From contig JAGUCH010000007.1 in the NCBI GenBank assembly GCA_019096065.1, forward strand, positions 5,292,501-5,356,500: a DNA stretch of 64,000 nucleotides, in the 5' to 3' direction. Numbering within the stretch: position 1 is the first letter of the stretch; each line of letters starts with the position of its first letter. Below the pieces are notes generated by a model. The model saw only the letters and a list, made by a program, of their open reading frames with translations, searched no databases and was not told the DNA's origin. Of the stretch, positions 24,827-38,887 are shown one piece after another. Both the position numbers and the translations under genes were made by a program. This DNA is from Paracyclopina nana (Eukaryota; Arthropoda; Copepoda; Cyclopoida; Cyclopettidae).

Positions 24827-25175
24827 ATGCACCTATTTTGCAACATTTTCCCAATCCTTTTGGTCATCGCAAGGATCAGTGCTTTGGTCAACAGCACTAC
24901 TGATCAAGCTACGAAATCATCAAGAGCTCTCAAAAAGAGGCTCATCTTCGTCAACAAGAGCAGCATGGATCACCATACGAATTTCATTCCCCACTCTGGC
25001 GCCTATAATGACTATCCAATAATTCCACCTCATGCCCATCAGCACTACAATAATCGCCCAAAGGCTCAGAGCAAGATCTCCAGGATCTTGGGCAGCATCT
25101 TCGGTGATGTCAAGTTTGAAACCACTGTCAAAGCCCTGGTTCCCATTCCTTTCTGCCAATTCAAAGATTCCCCTT
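24827..25175 (+). CDS. Signal-peptide exon of DM4/DM12-like unit (alternative first exon or truncated paralogue)
   Basis: An open frame starts with a signal peptide (MHLFCNIFPILLVIARISAL), then a basic cleavage-like LKKRLIF, and a GSIFGDVKFETTVKALVPIP segment resembling the region before the conserved part of DM4/DM12 proteins. A donor-like GTGAGA follows 25175, leaving phase 1. No matching downstream exon follows before the MITE at 25318. The acceptor at 26067, exon 2 of the next gene, has the same phase. So this may be an alternative first exon for that gene, or the 5' remnant of a tandem duplicate. In unspliced form the frame would run to 25267. The family assignment is inference. Confidence 0.5.
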
Positions 25176-25317
25176 GTGAGAAATGGCATAATTATGTACT
25201 ACTAACACCATTAACCCACAGAAAACCTGACATTCAAATTTCTTCAATTTTAGCATTTAACAGCTGAATTTGCAAAATGGCTGTTTTTCATACAAGATAT
25301 TTTTTGTACTATGTATA

Positions 25318-25698
25318 CAGTCTGACCATTCAAAATTGGACGGTACGAGAATCTAAACTTTTTGTCACATATTCAATATATACAGGACTTTTTAATGATA
25401 TCGTTGGAAAGATTGAGCCTTTTTCCATCTTTTTTGTAAATGTAGAAAAAATCAATTGAAAGAGAAAAACACCGAGACAATTCAATTTTCCCAAGACAAC
25501 CCAGAAAATTGTCACGAAAATACTGATGCATCTTTTATTTTTGCTCTCACGCGGAATTCACAAAAATATTTTTCATTTTGTCAGAAAACAAAAAAGATGT
25601 CCAAAGGTTCAAGCTTTCCAACGATACGCCTCAAAATTCATGAATTCACAACACAAACTTTTGATTCCCGCACCGTCCAATTTTGAACGGTCAGACGG
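25318..25698. mobile_element. 381 bp TA-flanked MITE with long inverted ends
   Basis: Ends CAGTCTGACCATTCAAAATT and the inverted CCGTCTGACCGTTCAAAATT pair. The arms remain alignable for roughly 110 bp (TATCGTTGGAAAG ... TTTTTTG). Flanking TA dinucleotides sit at 25316-25317 and 25699-25700. This is typical of non-autonomous Tc1/mariner elements. It separates the two DM4/DM12-like first exons. Confidence 0.8.
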
Positions 25699-25757
25699 TA
25701 TGTAACAATTTCCACTAACACGTTTCAGATTAGTTAGCTGCATGCCGACTTTAAACT

Positions 25758-26939
25758 ATGATGACACTTCACTACATTGGGCTGCTGCTACTAATTTATG
25801 AAGTGGCCAGTTTACAAAGATCTCCCCACCGATCAATGACCTCTTTGGATGTGCGCATCGAGGACAAGCCCAAGTCGAGGTCGAAACGATCCATCATTTT
25901 CCCAACTGGCTCTGACCTCACGTTTGACGTCGGCCTCAGCATTCCCATTAGTGCACTTTCGGCCACAAGTAAATTACGCTTCTTCTTCATCATGAAACTT
26001 TGATTCTTGCAAGAGTGCTCTCATTAATTCATGCTGTTCACAAATGTCCTTCATGCATGATTGCAGGCACCACCTTTGACATCACTGTGCCTTTCACCTA
26101 CAACTTGCCAAATTCCACTGCCAGCCTGGTATTTTCCGGCCGCAAAATCGAGGATGAACATTCAGCTGTCTTTGAAATGGCGGAAGATCTCCTGAACAAG
26201 TAAGACAATGAATCCGTGAATTATTCAGGCTCATTGATCTATTATGGGCTCTCTAGGTTTGGCATCAATGGCAAAGCTTGCGTTTTGAGGCTCATTTGCG
26301 AGTTGGCCGAGTCCAGAGGATTGCCTTACAATGGCTTGTTGGGGCGAGCTTTTGAAACGCTTTTTTTGTAAGTACCATTTATGCTTTTAGTGCTCATCAG
26401 AAAACCGATGCAAATACTGAAGTAAACCGGCCATTTTCGTTTTGAGCCCAATTTGTAATATTTGAAAAAAGTTTGTTTTAGTGCTGAAGCACTCATAAAA
26501 TAAATCCACACATGAAACAATCATGCAGCGAAAAAAATGGTGGCTTTTAGCCAAGTAAAATGTAGCTTGAACATTGCAAAGTAAAAATCTTCTGCATTTT
26601 TTCAATTAACTTCTATTTAAATACATACGCGCCAAAGTACATAGACTTGTAGGTAAGGCTTTTATTAGTAGCAAAAAATATATAATGCATTTCTGCCATT
26701 GCTAAATATCAATATGAGAGAAAGTTGGCAGTCATTAATTTAATGTCTGATTGGTTTGCCTCATTAGGCTGGATTACGGTTTGAGCAACACTGACCGCCT
26801 CTATGAGTACATCAGCGCAAGAATGTATGGCGAACATCAAGGAGATTGCCACATTGCCTACCCTCAGTGCCCTTTTTCAGCTTTCAACCTTCTTGACCCG
26901 GAGGAGCTTTTGCACACAATGGGCAACCAAGTGCCCTAA
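25758..26939 (+). CDS. DM4/DM12 family secreted protein
   Basis: Arthropod family of small secreted proteins with no firmly assigned function. Exons 25758-25968, 26067-26199, 26257-26367 and 26768-26939 join in phase to 208 residues. A signal peptide (MTLHYIGLLLLIYEVASL) precedes a basic KSRSKRSIIFPTG motif, which is typical at the N-terminus of the family. The conserved C-terminal block reads GKACVLRLICELAESRG, then RLYEYISARMYGEHQGDCHI and YPQCPFSAFNLL, with the paired cysteines expected of the domain. The 400 bp last intron is the largest. It lies just downstream of the MITE at 25318-25698. Confidence 0.85.
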
Positions 26940-27523
26940 ACAAAGAGCGATTGGATTTCCAAAGAGACTCTCCAAAAGTTGACTTTTTGCCAACTTTTTT
27001 CCACTTTATCTCTGTGCTGCAGCTCTTATGTAAATTATATGCTCTGTGATATAAGCAAGATTAAAAATGAGGTTTTGTCACTCTCAGCTCAATCGAGCTG
27101 CTTTTACGCTCGGCTTGGCCGAAAATCGATTTTTCCTCTGTGTCCCAGCAACAAAAGGATCGGCGAATCGTAAAACTAGGGCTTTTACGTACTTTAACAC
27201 ACTTTTTCAGGCATCTTACTAAGTTTTAAATCCACATTTTCTCGAATAAGCTCTCTTTACAAAATGCGTGGAAGCAACTTTAAGCGCGATTCAAAATTGA
27301 GAAAAAAAGCATTTTGATGTTTTTAGGCAAAAAGTAGCGAAATAGTTGTTTTTGAAATGACTTAAATCAGGAATAGACTTTATTTACCGATCCGATTTGT
27401 CAATTGCCGAAAGAGAAGAAAAATAAAGTTAGGAATATTTTTCCTCGGCCGCTGTTCGTCAAATCGCAACAGCATAAATCGAAAGAGAAGCAAGGGCGGA
27501 TTTTGACGGAAAAATTGCACGCA

Positions 27524-30416
<2,893 letters not shown>

Positions 30417-30487
30417 ATCAATTTCCTTGATTGGTTGTACAATCAAAACCACCTCTATGAATCTCAAGAATCTGTAGGTACAATAAA

Positions 30488-31737
30488 CATTATTATTACA
30501 ATTCATAAAAATGGGCCCCGAATTGCCATCATTTTTTTTGTCCCCAAATTATTGCACGCATATTGAGTATATGGAATTTCAGTGACGTCTGACAAATAGG
30601 CAGAAACAATTTGGGTGCATCCATCAAATGTGTAATGAATCAGGCAAGTTCCTGGACCAGTCAGTAATAATAAGAAGCATATAAAAAGAAGTTTGACCCT
30701 GAACTCTCTAAAGATTTTGGTAGGTGGGCTGCTATTGATGTGATGTGAGCATCACATTATCTTTTAATGGTGGGTGTTATTATTTCTTTTTCAGAAAAAG
30801 TCTGGGAAAAATGAACCATTTTTTAGCCTCCTTATTCTTTTGTACTGCACGTAGTTCCATTCAGCAAATGCGGAAGTGAGGCATTCTTTTGTGAGTCATC
30901 TGTGTCATTTTTTTGCAGTTATGGTGACGCGCATATGTTTTTCAAACGTCTCGAAATCTCTTGAAATTATTTGAAGTAATGTGATAAATATCTGTAGGAA
31001 TAACGTTTTTGCTGGGTTCACACACAAAATTCGCCCACTCAAAAAAGCAAATCTTAGGCAGCTTTTAATGCACCATCGGTACAGAGTGGCCCGATTTTTT
31101 TGCCAATTTCAGGTTTTACTCAAATCTTATAAACAGGATTTTTTAACAATAGTGTTGAAATGTATAAATTATTTTAAATTCATTTTAAGTATAGTATTTT
31201 TGTTGATTTCAGGAATCCATCTTCAATAACATAGCCAATAAGTTGCTTTTTACGTTTATTTGCTTTTTGGCCTTTATATGAGCTTAAAATGGTAAAATCC
31301 ACGTTACATAAATGTTTCACAAACAAATTTCAGTTGTCATGAAAAAAATGATCATAAATATGCAAAACCTTCTTATTTTCGCGTATATCTTGGAAATTGA
31401 AACAGATGTGTGTAAGCCCAAGTTTTACTGGCATAATAATTCCCCTGAAAAAAGCACAGTTAGTTTTTCAGCATTTTGGGGCCATCTTATCATTTTTATG
31501 GGCAGAAGAGATGAGCAACACACCAAGTGCACACGTGGGTTTTTGTTGGTTCCCCCTAAGTTAACTCGGGAGCGAGCGCGCGCGCGCGCGTCTCTCAAGT
31601 CTCCAACTGTTTGGCTGGTGTTGCTCCCAACTCACACATCTGGAGCCCAAAAACGCTCACTTCCAGGCCACACTTCCTCAAAGTCAGGACACTGACTCCT
31701 CATTTGTGAGCCATTCACAACAACTGACCACTTGCAC
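30488..31737. other. Intergenic gap, ZFR to ZP gene
   Basis: About 1.25 kb of A/T-rich sequence without a supported gene. A short alternating (CG)n run sits near 31578-31591. Confidence 0.4.
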
Positions 31738-31738
31738 T

Positions 31739-31744
31739 TATATA
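31739..31744 (+). promoter_or_regulatory. TATA-like box of ZP gene
   Basis: TATATAAT-type sequence lies about 140 bp upstream of the ZP-gene ATG. CAACTTCACCAGT, a weak initiator candidate, follows about 30 bp later. Suggestive only. Confidence 0.35.
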
Positions 31745-31880
31745 ATGTGGGAAAACAACTGACTGCCCAAAGATTCAACTTCACCAGTGTGACTCATCAT
31801 CTCATCTTCATACATAGGAAAAGTGAGGCAATCGCTTATTGCCTTGCCGTTGAGACAATTTACAATATTCCAGTGCTGTG

Positions 31881-34134
31881 ATGACAATGAAAACACTCAG
31901 GTTGGGCCTTATTCTGGCCACACTTAGCCTTCCTCTGGTGAGTCAACTTTAAAAGCTTATGAGTCAGATGAGTCATAAACGGTCAGCTGACTCGATTGCT
32001 CATGGGTCAAATCAGCTGATCTGCAGATGGGTCATATGATATTTTAAAATATGCCTATTTTTGTAGGCAGATGGCTGAGCTCATTGTTATGTAATGGGTC
32101 AGTTTTTAGGTCACAAGCTATTTTAAATAGTATCTTAACCTCCTTATGAGGCAAAGTTTGCTGAAAATTTTTTTTGCTAGCTTAATAGACAATAAAAATC
32201 AGCCTGATGAAGCAAAGTAAAAAAGAGGTGAAAATCTGCTTGTGGATGTGAAAAATTGCCTCACGACTTTATTGTAGAAAAAACAGCCATTTCAAGGCTA
32301 AATAATTGCAGAAAACCATCTCATTTTTGACCCTGTTATAGCACGCACACAATGGAATTTCATGGCTATTGAAAAGAAATTCCATGTAATTTGGGAACAA
32401 GTTTTTTTCCTAAATGCTAATGAGGCAATTTTGAACGACTTGTAGATCTCGAGTCAACTTTTGGACTATGACGAGGCCGAAAATGTGGGCTTGGCCGAGG
32501 AGTTCAAGCCTTCGGTCAAAGTGAGTTGTGTGGGCGGAACCATGAAAATCAGGGTGGACACCAAGCTGCCATTCCAGGGCATTATTCATGGGCCAAACCG
32601 AACTGAGCCAGGATGCTCAGTTATGGGCAATTCCGGCCTCAAGACTTACCTGAACATCGACCTTACTAGACCTACAGGATCAGAGGTACTCATATCTAAT
32701 ATGGAATTTTATGCATCTTCCTCTATTTTTAAACATTGCATAAGTAAGATCTTCTATATTTATTTTCTCACTCCGCTCAAATAATCCGCGACGGGGAAGC
32801 ACCGCTCTACCGCCTTGGACGCCTAACAATAAATAAAAATCATAATTTTTATTTTTATTATAGGGAAGCTGTGGTGTAAAGTACAATCCTAGGACTGAAG
32901 AGAGGAAAGTGGCTTTGGCAGTGCGACCTCATCCTACCATTGAGCTTGTGGAGGATCGCCTCTATGTGCTCACTTGTGGCAGGGCAGGATTCCAAAACTC
33001 CAAAAACGAGGTCTCTGTCGTCCAGCTCAAAATTGCACTACCCTCGGACCCAACAAGGAAAATTGACACCGTTTTGGAGGGCAAAAGATACAAATTGAGA
33101 GCTGAAGTCCTGGACCATGACTGTAATTATTTTATCAATAATTAATGCAGATTTGAATTATTTTTTAGAAAAATGTGATTTGACTTATGCTTGATGCAGC
33201 TAAATTTGCCATTTTTAGTGCTTAATTACCATAATTTCTATGGATGTTCCGATTTTTGATTTCAGCTCAATTTGACATCCAAATGAGGAAATGCTTTGCC
33301 TTTGATGAGACCGACTCCTCTCTACTTTTGGTGGATGACAACGGCTGCTCAGTGGACAGACTCATCTCTGATTTCACTTACGACAAGTCCTCCGGAACAG
33401 CTGAGGCCACGCTGTACTCCATGTTCAGACTGCCACATTCCAACAGGACTTATTTCCAATGTGAAGTAGCCATTTGCAAGGGAGCCTGCAAAAGGCCCAC
33501 AACTTGCTCCAATCCGGATGAGCAGCTCAGGTTGCAAGCCGAAGGCCAATTGGCAACCCTTAGCGAGGAGTTGGATCCTTTCGATGAAGCTGCTGAGGAT
33601 GACTCGGTGACCACCTCCACCTCTGTGTTCGTCGCCCAACCAGGATCCGCAGCCAGTGGTAATGTTTTTATTTGACTTCTTTCTGTCTTAGAAAATTGAA
33701 CTTGAAAGCTTTTTATTGTTTTTTTTAGTGGATTTTTTCCTTCAGATTTGTCATTCTTGTTTTCAGCTTCAGCAGTGTACTGCTCAGGGGTTGGATTTGG
33801 CCCAGGGGACTCAGACTGGTTAATGTGGCTTTGCATCGCTTTCGGAGTCCTCTTCGGGGTCATGCTTCTCATTAACATCTTCCTCTGCTCAGCCATGACC
33901 TGCTCCTGCACCAAGAGTGAGATCATTGAGAAGGAGCCTTCTGTGTATGATGACTACAGCATCTATGAGTCCCAGTATGGGTATGCCAATAATGGGAAAG
34001 CCTACTCGGAGTCCGATTATGGCAGCGAGTACGGGATGGTGGACAACAATCAAGTTCCGCAACAGCAACATAATAATCAATCCGAATACTCCAACCATGG
34101 AGGATCCTCAACGCTTAACCGGTCCAGACACTGA
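31881..34134 (+). CDS. Zona pellucida (ZP) domain type I membrane protein
   Basis: Apical extracellular-matrix protein of the arthropod ZP group; such proteins polymerise at the cuticle-facing surface (family knowledge). Exons 31881-31937, 32446-32685, 32864-33122, 33266-33658 and 33767-34134 give 438 residues. A signal peptide (LRLGLILATLSLPLISS) leads straight into the ZP domain (VSCVGGTMKIRV ... ECGVxY-like GSCGVKYNPRTEERK ... CFAFDETDSSLLLVDDNGC ... FQCEVAICKGACKRPTTCSN). A linker with acidic and Thr/Ser runs follows, then one membrane helix near residue 340 (WLCIAFGVLFGVMLLINIFL). The cytoplasmic tail is Tyr/Ser/Asn-rich (YDDYSIYESQYGY). I see no furin site RxxR before the helix. The exact member (dusky, miniature, papillote and others) cannot be named. 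Confidence 0.9.
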
Positions 34135-34266
34135 CAATTCGATTGAAAAACTAGCTCCACTAACAAATAAGAATTTAAAATCTGTGATAATGCCCCAATG
34201 TTCCGAGTGTACCATAATGATTAACAGCATGAAAGGACAAGTAGAAAATATATAGTATACTTGGTC

Positions 34267-34272
34267 TTTATT
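34267..34272 (-). terminator. Poly(A) signal of mucin-like gene
   Basis: AATAAA on the minus strand, about 31 bp after the stop codon at 34303, and 133 bp from the convergent ZP-gene stop. Confidence 0.55.
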
Positions 34273-34302
34273 TTTAAATCATAACTCATCATGGGGATTT
34301 TA

Positions 34303-35218
34303 TCATAAAAGCAAAAGGCAGGAGATGGCTACAATTGGCATCATGCCTATGGAGCTGAGTGGCCTTTGAGATCCAGATTCTGCTTGGACAGCTTCGCCTT
34401 TGGACTCTGCCAAATTGGGGGCTTCAGTAGACACCAGCAAATGTTGGCCAACTCTCATCTCCTTGAGATCTCCAATGGTTGCGGCAGTCTCATCTACCTT
34501 TGCAGCAACCGTAGTTGACAGTGAAGTACTCTCAGTTGATGCTTCTGTACTTGAAGAAGACATTGAAGAAGTAACAGAAGTTGAGGTAGACATTGTTGAA
34601 GTGGATGGTGTGATTGTACTAGAACTCTTTGAGGTTGAGGATGGAGTAGTGGAAGCTCTTGATGTGGTTGATGATGCCTTCGTTGATGTGCTGGTGAAAT
34701 TGCAAAAGCTAAATACGTCACAAAAGTCTTGAGCAGTCATTTTTAAGTCCCCTGGTGTCAAATTGAAGGTCTTGATCACTTCGGAGGTGTACTTTTGCTG
34801 CATCCCATTGGTTTGAGTCACCATGTTCTCAACCTATAAAAATAATTAGCTAATTTATATTAATCAGATAGAAAAAGTCATGGCTTACGTCTGCTTGGGT
34901 GATATCTCCAGTACTTAATTTGTCCTTGATGATCTTTTGGAGTTCTTCCGGATTCTTCCAAGAGGTTTCCTTCAGGTTGAGCAAATTCTTGATGTTGGCA
35001 TCAAGAGTGATGCGCAAGTCAGTGACAACATCTTGAAAAGCTCTCAACTGGTTGGTTGGCAGGTTCAAGTACCTATCATTTACAATCTTGGCAGCGATGT
35101 CGTGGTAAGTTGAGTTGAATTTGGGATGAGCATTCGGAATGTCAATGGCAGAAACCGAGGAAATCATCAGTGAATTTGTCAGAAGGGTAAAAAGCAGAGA
35201 AACTCGATGAAACGCCAT
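34303..35218 (-). CDS. Mucin-like, probably GPI-anchored secreted protein
   Basis: I recognise no family. Two exons, 35218-34889 and 34833-34303, give 286 residues. A signal peptide (MAFHRVSLLFTLLTNSLMISSVSA) precedes an all-alpha-looking region of about 130 residues. That region has leucine-spaced segments (LRAFQDVVTDLRITLDANIKNLLNL) and a single Cys pair (DFCDVFSFC). A Ser/Thr-rich stretch of about 75 residues follows, a likely O-glycosylated stalk. The C-terminus ends in a short hydrophobic run (PIVAISCLLLL) directly at the stop, as in GPI-attachment signals. A longer start at 35242 adds eight residues but weakens the signal peptide. Convergent with the ZP gene. Confidence 0.75.
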
Positions 35219-35549
35219 GATGTCCAATGTCCGAATTCTCATTGCCCAATGAGCTGAGTTACTGGTTAGTTTCCCTCAACTTTGTCAGCTTTTGGAGATG
35301 CCAGATCGATTTCTGACCCTAGACTGATTACTTTATTTTACTTGATAACGTAAAAGAGCTGAAATCAGCCTCGAAACTTGAACTTAGCGAAATGCTTGAT
35401 AGAAAAAAAAAATCTGGTAGATTCCACAATTTTGAGGTAATTTCCTAGTTCGGACTTATTATTAAGGCCGAGGAGGTTGCGTCAGAGTTTTCCGCGAAAG
35501 TTGCGCAATCAAAACAGAAGAGAGTCAAAAATAAAGTTGTCAACAAAAA

Positions 35550-38107
35550 ATGGCTCTTCGTATTTCCATGTTGAGGAGATGTCTTGTCAAAACCAACTTG
35601 AAGTCACCAACGACGAGCTTAGCTTCAGTGTCAGTCAAAAAGGTAGCAGCACTCTTCTCGGGGTTTTCAAGGCTGTCAGAGTCATTGTTTCGTTCTAGCT
35701 GATGCATGATGATTCAGCTCAGAAGTCCTTGTATCCTGGAGCCAAGGCAAAGTACACTGAATCTCTGGATTTCCTCAAACCGAACGAGTATGACGGCATT
35801 CCCATTTACCGCGTGATGGACAACGAAGGTGATGTCATTCATGCTGACCATGATCCTGGACTGGCCGAAGACAAGCTGATCCACATGTACAAGTCGATGA
35901 CTATGTTGAACACCATGGATCGAATCCTGTACGAGTCTCAGCGACAAGGTCGCATCTCCTTCTACATGACCAACTATGGCGAAGAAGCCACTCACATTGG
36001 ATCTGCTGCAGCCCTGGATGACCACGATCTCATCTATGGCCAGTATCGCGAAGCAGGTAAATTCAAGTCGAAATTAGTCACCAAGGCCTTGTTGAGGTTT
36101 CAAGCACTGTATTTATCCATATGAGGCCTTGGTGACTGAACACTCGAATCAAGATTGGTCACCACAATTTAGCTCAGCTTTTTTAACGTGTTCTCCTGAT
36201 TTGCATCAGGAGTATTAATGTATAGGGGGTTCACTTTGGACCAGTTCATGAATCAATGTTACTCCAATGCTGGAGATGGCGGCAAAGGCCGACAAATGCC
36301 CGTTCATTACGGATGTCGGGAGCTGAGTTTTGTCACAATCTCCTCACCATTGGCAACGCAAATGCCACAAGGTAGTCAATCAATTGGGCAATGGCTTAGT
36401 CTGTGCAGTAGATAGCCAATCGATTCACATTCATTGATATTCACGTCATTCAGTTTAACCTAGTTGTACTGACAGACTCCTTGCTTGGGTCATTAGGCCA
36501 AGTGACTCTAAGATAAGTCACAAATCAGTGATCTGGGCTTTTAGCATATTTCATTGAAGTTATGGAAAACTAAAAGTTAACTATAATGAGTTTTTAGTCA
36601 AAGATTCGTTTCCGGATGTGATCTGATTGGCTCGTAGCTGCATTGACTAAGCCCTATTATACACTTTTCTCTCGGGCTAGCTGTTCCCCCTTAATATTTT
36701 CAATGTCGTCCTTACTAACTGCTGTATTATTTCTTCTACACAATTAACATTGGACAGGTGTCTTGATGTACCGAGGTTTTGGTCTGGACCAGTTTTGCCA
36801 CCAGTGCTTCAGTAACACTCAGGATTTCGGCAAGGGCAGGCAAATGCCAATTCACTATGGCAGTCGAGAGCTCAACTTTGTCACAATCTCATCCACTTTG
36901 GCCACTCAAATGCCTCAAGGTTTCACCACCCTTTCTGCATGTCGTGCATACTTCCTTGTGGTTCTTTTCCACTAACATACTAGATCCATGCGCAAGTAGA
37001 GAGTGTCCTAAGCATGCTTTTTTCCACATGTTTCAGCTGTGGGCTCAGCTTATGCGTTCAAGAGGGCCCAAAATGGACTGATAGTCGTTTGCTATTTTGG
37101 TGAAGGGGCTGCCAGTGAAGGAGACGCTCATGCTGCCCTTAACTTTGCAGCAACCCTGGACTGCCCCATCATCTTTTTCTGGTAAGTGGATCAGTGGATA
37201 ATCCTGTCAGTCTTATTTTAAATTTTTTTGCCCAAATGTCTGCCATAAAATGTTAAACAAAGCCTTAATTCTACTTTTCAGTCGCAATAATGGGTATGCC
37301 ATTTCGACACCTTCGCATGAGCAATACAGGGGAGACGGAGTTGCCGTTCGTGGACCAGCTTATGGAATTGCCACGATCCGGGTGGATGGCAATGATGTGT
37401 TTGCAGTGTACAACGCCACCCAAAAGGCGCGTGACATTTGCAACCGCGAGTCGAGGCCGGTCCTCATTGAGGCCATGACCTACAGAATTGGACATCATAG
37501 CACCTCGGACGACAGCTCGGCCTACAGGTCAGTCATTGTCATATAAATTAGCGCGATATTTTTATTTTTTATTTTCATTGGGCACTTGTTTATAATTGAG
37601 CAGTTAATTAATAGAGCGATTGGTAAAAAATAGCAAGCTAGTTCTTCTTAACTAGTTCATATAACCATATATACTCATCAATTTTAATCTTTAGGTCAGT
37701 CGATGAGGTCCGCTATTGGGACCAAAAAGGCCACCCCATTGCCAGATTTGGCAGCTATTTGCGGAAAAAGGGGCTGTGGAGCGATGCCCAAGAAAAGGAG
37801 TGGAAAGATTCTTCCAGAAAACAAGTATTTAATCAACTTTTGAAAACGTACCTTTTTTTACTAAAACACTATCTTCAGGTCATGGAGTCTTTTGCAAAGG
37901 CAGAGAAATTGCTGAAACCGAAATGGCAAGAAATGTTTTATGATGTCTATGATGAGATGCCTAAAAACCTGCAGTAATTGCTATAAATCATACATGAAGT
38001 GACATTGGTACAATCTTTTGAATAATTTCAGGAAACAAATGGAGGACATGGAAGAACATCTGAAAGTCTATGGAGCTGAATACCCATTGAAAAACTATGA
38101 GAAATGA
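35550..38107 (+). CDS. BCKDHA: Branched-chain 2-oxoacid dehydrogenase E1 alpha subunit
   Basis: Mitochondrial thiamine-diphosphate enzyme that decarboxylates the ketoacids of Leu, Ile and Val. Exons: 35550-35642, 35699-36056, then either 36210-36371 or 36758-36919, then 37037-37181, 37282-37527, 37695-37824, 37879-37973 and 38032-38107. With one alternative exon the protein has 434 residues. The N-terminus [16 protein letters not shown] is a basic mitochondrial presequence. Family landmarks: [68 protein letters not shown] and the phosphorylation loop [16 protein letters not shown]. The first intron is only 56 bp. AATAAA at 38142-38147. See the two separate entries for the duplicated exon. Confidence 0.95.
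36210..36371 (+). other. BCKDHA: BCKDHA alternative exon 3A
   Basis: 162 nt, phase 1 at both ends, acceptor TTTGCATCAG and donor GTAGTC. It encodes [19 protein letters not shown] ... [14 protein letters not shown] ... [10 protein letters not shown]. This version keeps the PVHYGC and SSPLATQ wording known for the family, the region contacting thiamine diphosphate and a K+ ion. Confidence 0.85.
36758..36919 (+). other. BCKDHA: BCKDHA alternative exon 3B
   Basis: Also 162 nt with identical phases, acceptor ACATTGGACAG and donor GTTTCA, 386 bp after exon 3A. It encodes [19 protein letters not shown] ... [14 protein letters not shown] ... [10 protein letters not shown], identical to 3A at 42 of 53 whole codons. 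The changes include Pro to Thr in SSPLATQ and Cys to Ser in HYGC. Both copies being open, equally long and properly bordered argues against a dead exon. Confidence 0.82.
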
Positions 38108-38141
38108 GACTGTTATTATGAAGTTGCTATTGACTGCATTG

Positions 38142-38147
38142 AATAAA
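38142..38147 (+). terminator. Poly(A) signal of BCKDHA
   Basis: AATAAA 35 bp past the BCKDHA stop. The following 38148-38778 holds no gene I can support. Confidence 0.6.
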
Positions 38148-38778
38148 TGTCAAAGAAATGATCGAGCTTCAAAGAAACATTATTTGATAACGGAATTTGT
38201 TAGGTGGAGGCTAAATGGCTGATTACAGTAAGGTGGTCCACCACCCTAACCGAGATGAATTCTGCTACCACAACCACTCACATTTTTTGAAACCTCTCCA
38301 ACCCTGCTTCATAGGTATATAAGTAAATGCCTTAATGGTTAAAATAAAATGTCCGACGCTCATCACTTCAATTTTAGAAAACCGTCATTTATTTTGAATG
38401 CTACAAAATGTAGCAAAAAGTGAATATATAGCGATGACATCTAGCCGCCAAGTGTCATTTACGTACCTTTTTTTCATTTTAAAGTTTCAACATTTAGGGA
38501 CGGTCTACTATATTATTCAGTACTTTTCCCTTAAAAAATGAGCTGGTGAAGCGGCCGCAGTTTTATGAATCCTTATGTAGTGATGGGCGCCCGCCGGAAC
38601 TAGATTTAGCCATTTGCACTCCTGAAAAGCACTATGAAAGTACTTTCCTTGGCCCGATACATCTCTAAAATCTTTATCCTGGTATTTGAGCAGTTTTTAC
38701 TAAGTCGCCGAACTATCAGACAAATGAGAAATTAGGTGTATTGCAAAAACAATAATTTATATAAATTACTTCTTAGTC

Positions 38779-38784
38779 TTTATT
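38779..38784 (-). terminator. AATAAA downstream of histone H2B
   Basis: Minus-strand AATAAA about 56 bp beyond the histone stem-loop, so the gene could also make a polyadenylated mRNA. Confidence 0.5.
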
Positions 38785-38839
38785 GATTTACTCCTCATGT
38801 CGTACACAAGTACAAAATCCCTCAAGGAATGAATTTGGT

Positions 38840-38855
38840 GGCTCTAAAAAGAGCC
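38840..38855 (-). terminator. Histone mRNA 3' stem-loop
   Basis: On the minus strand GGCTCTTTTTAGAGCC forms a six-base-pair stem with a four-base loop, the SLBP-binding hairpin, followed by ACC. It lies 32 bp after the H2B stop. The purine-rich downstream element is not obvious. Confidence 0.9.
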
Positions 38856-38887
38856 GGGTTTTTTGGGGGGGAGAAAATGCAAACACT

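Noticed and set aside
32770-32825. tRNA-like or SINE-like segment (GGCGGTAGAGCGGTGC on the minus strand)
   Set aside because: It has a weak A-box resemblance only; no B box or cloverleaf could be completed.
36372-36757. Idea that the second BCKDHA exon copy is a degraded pseudo-exon
   Set aside because: It keeps frame, length, both splice sites and most residues, so decay is unlikely.
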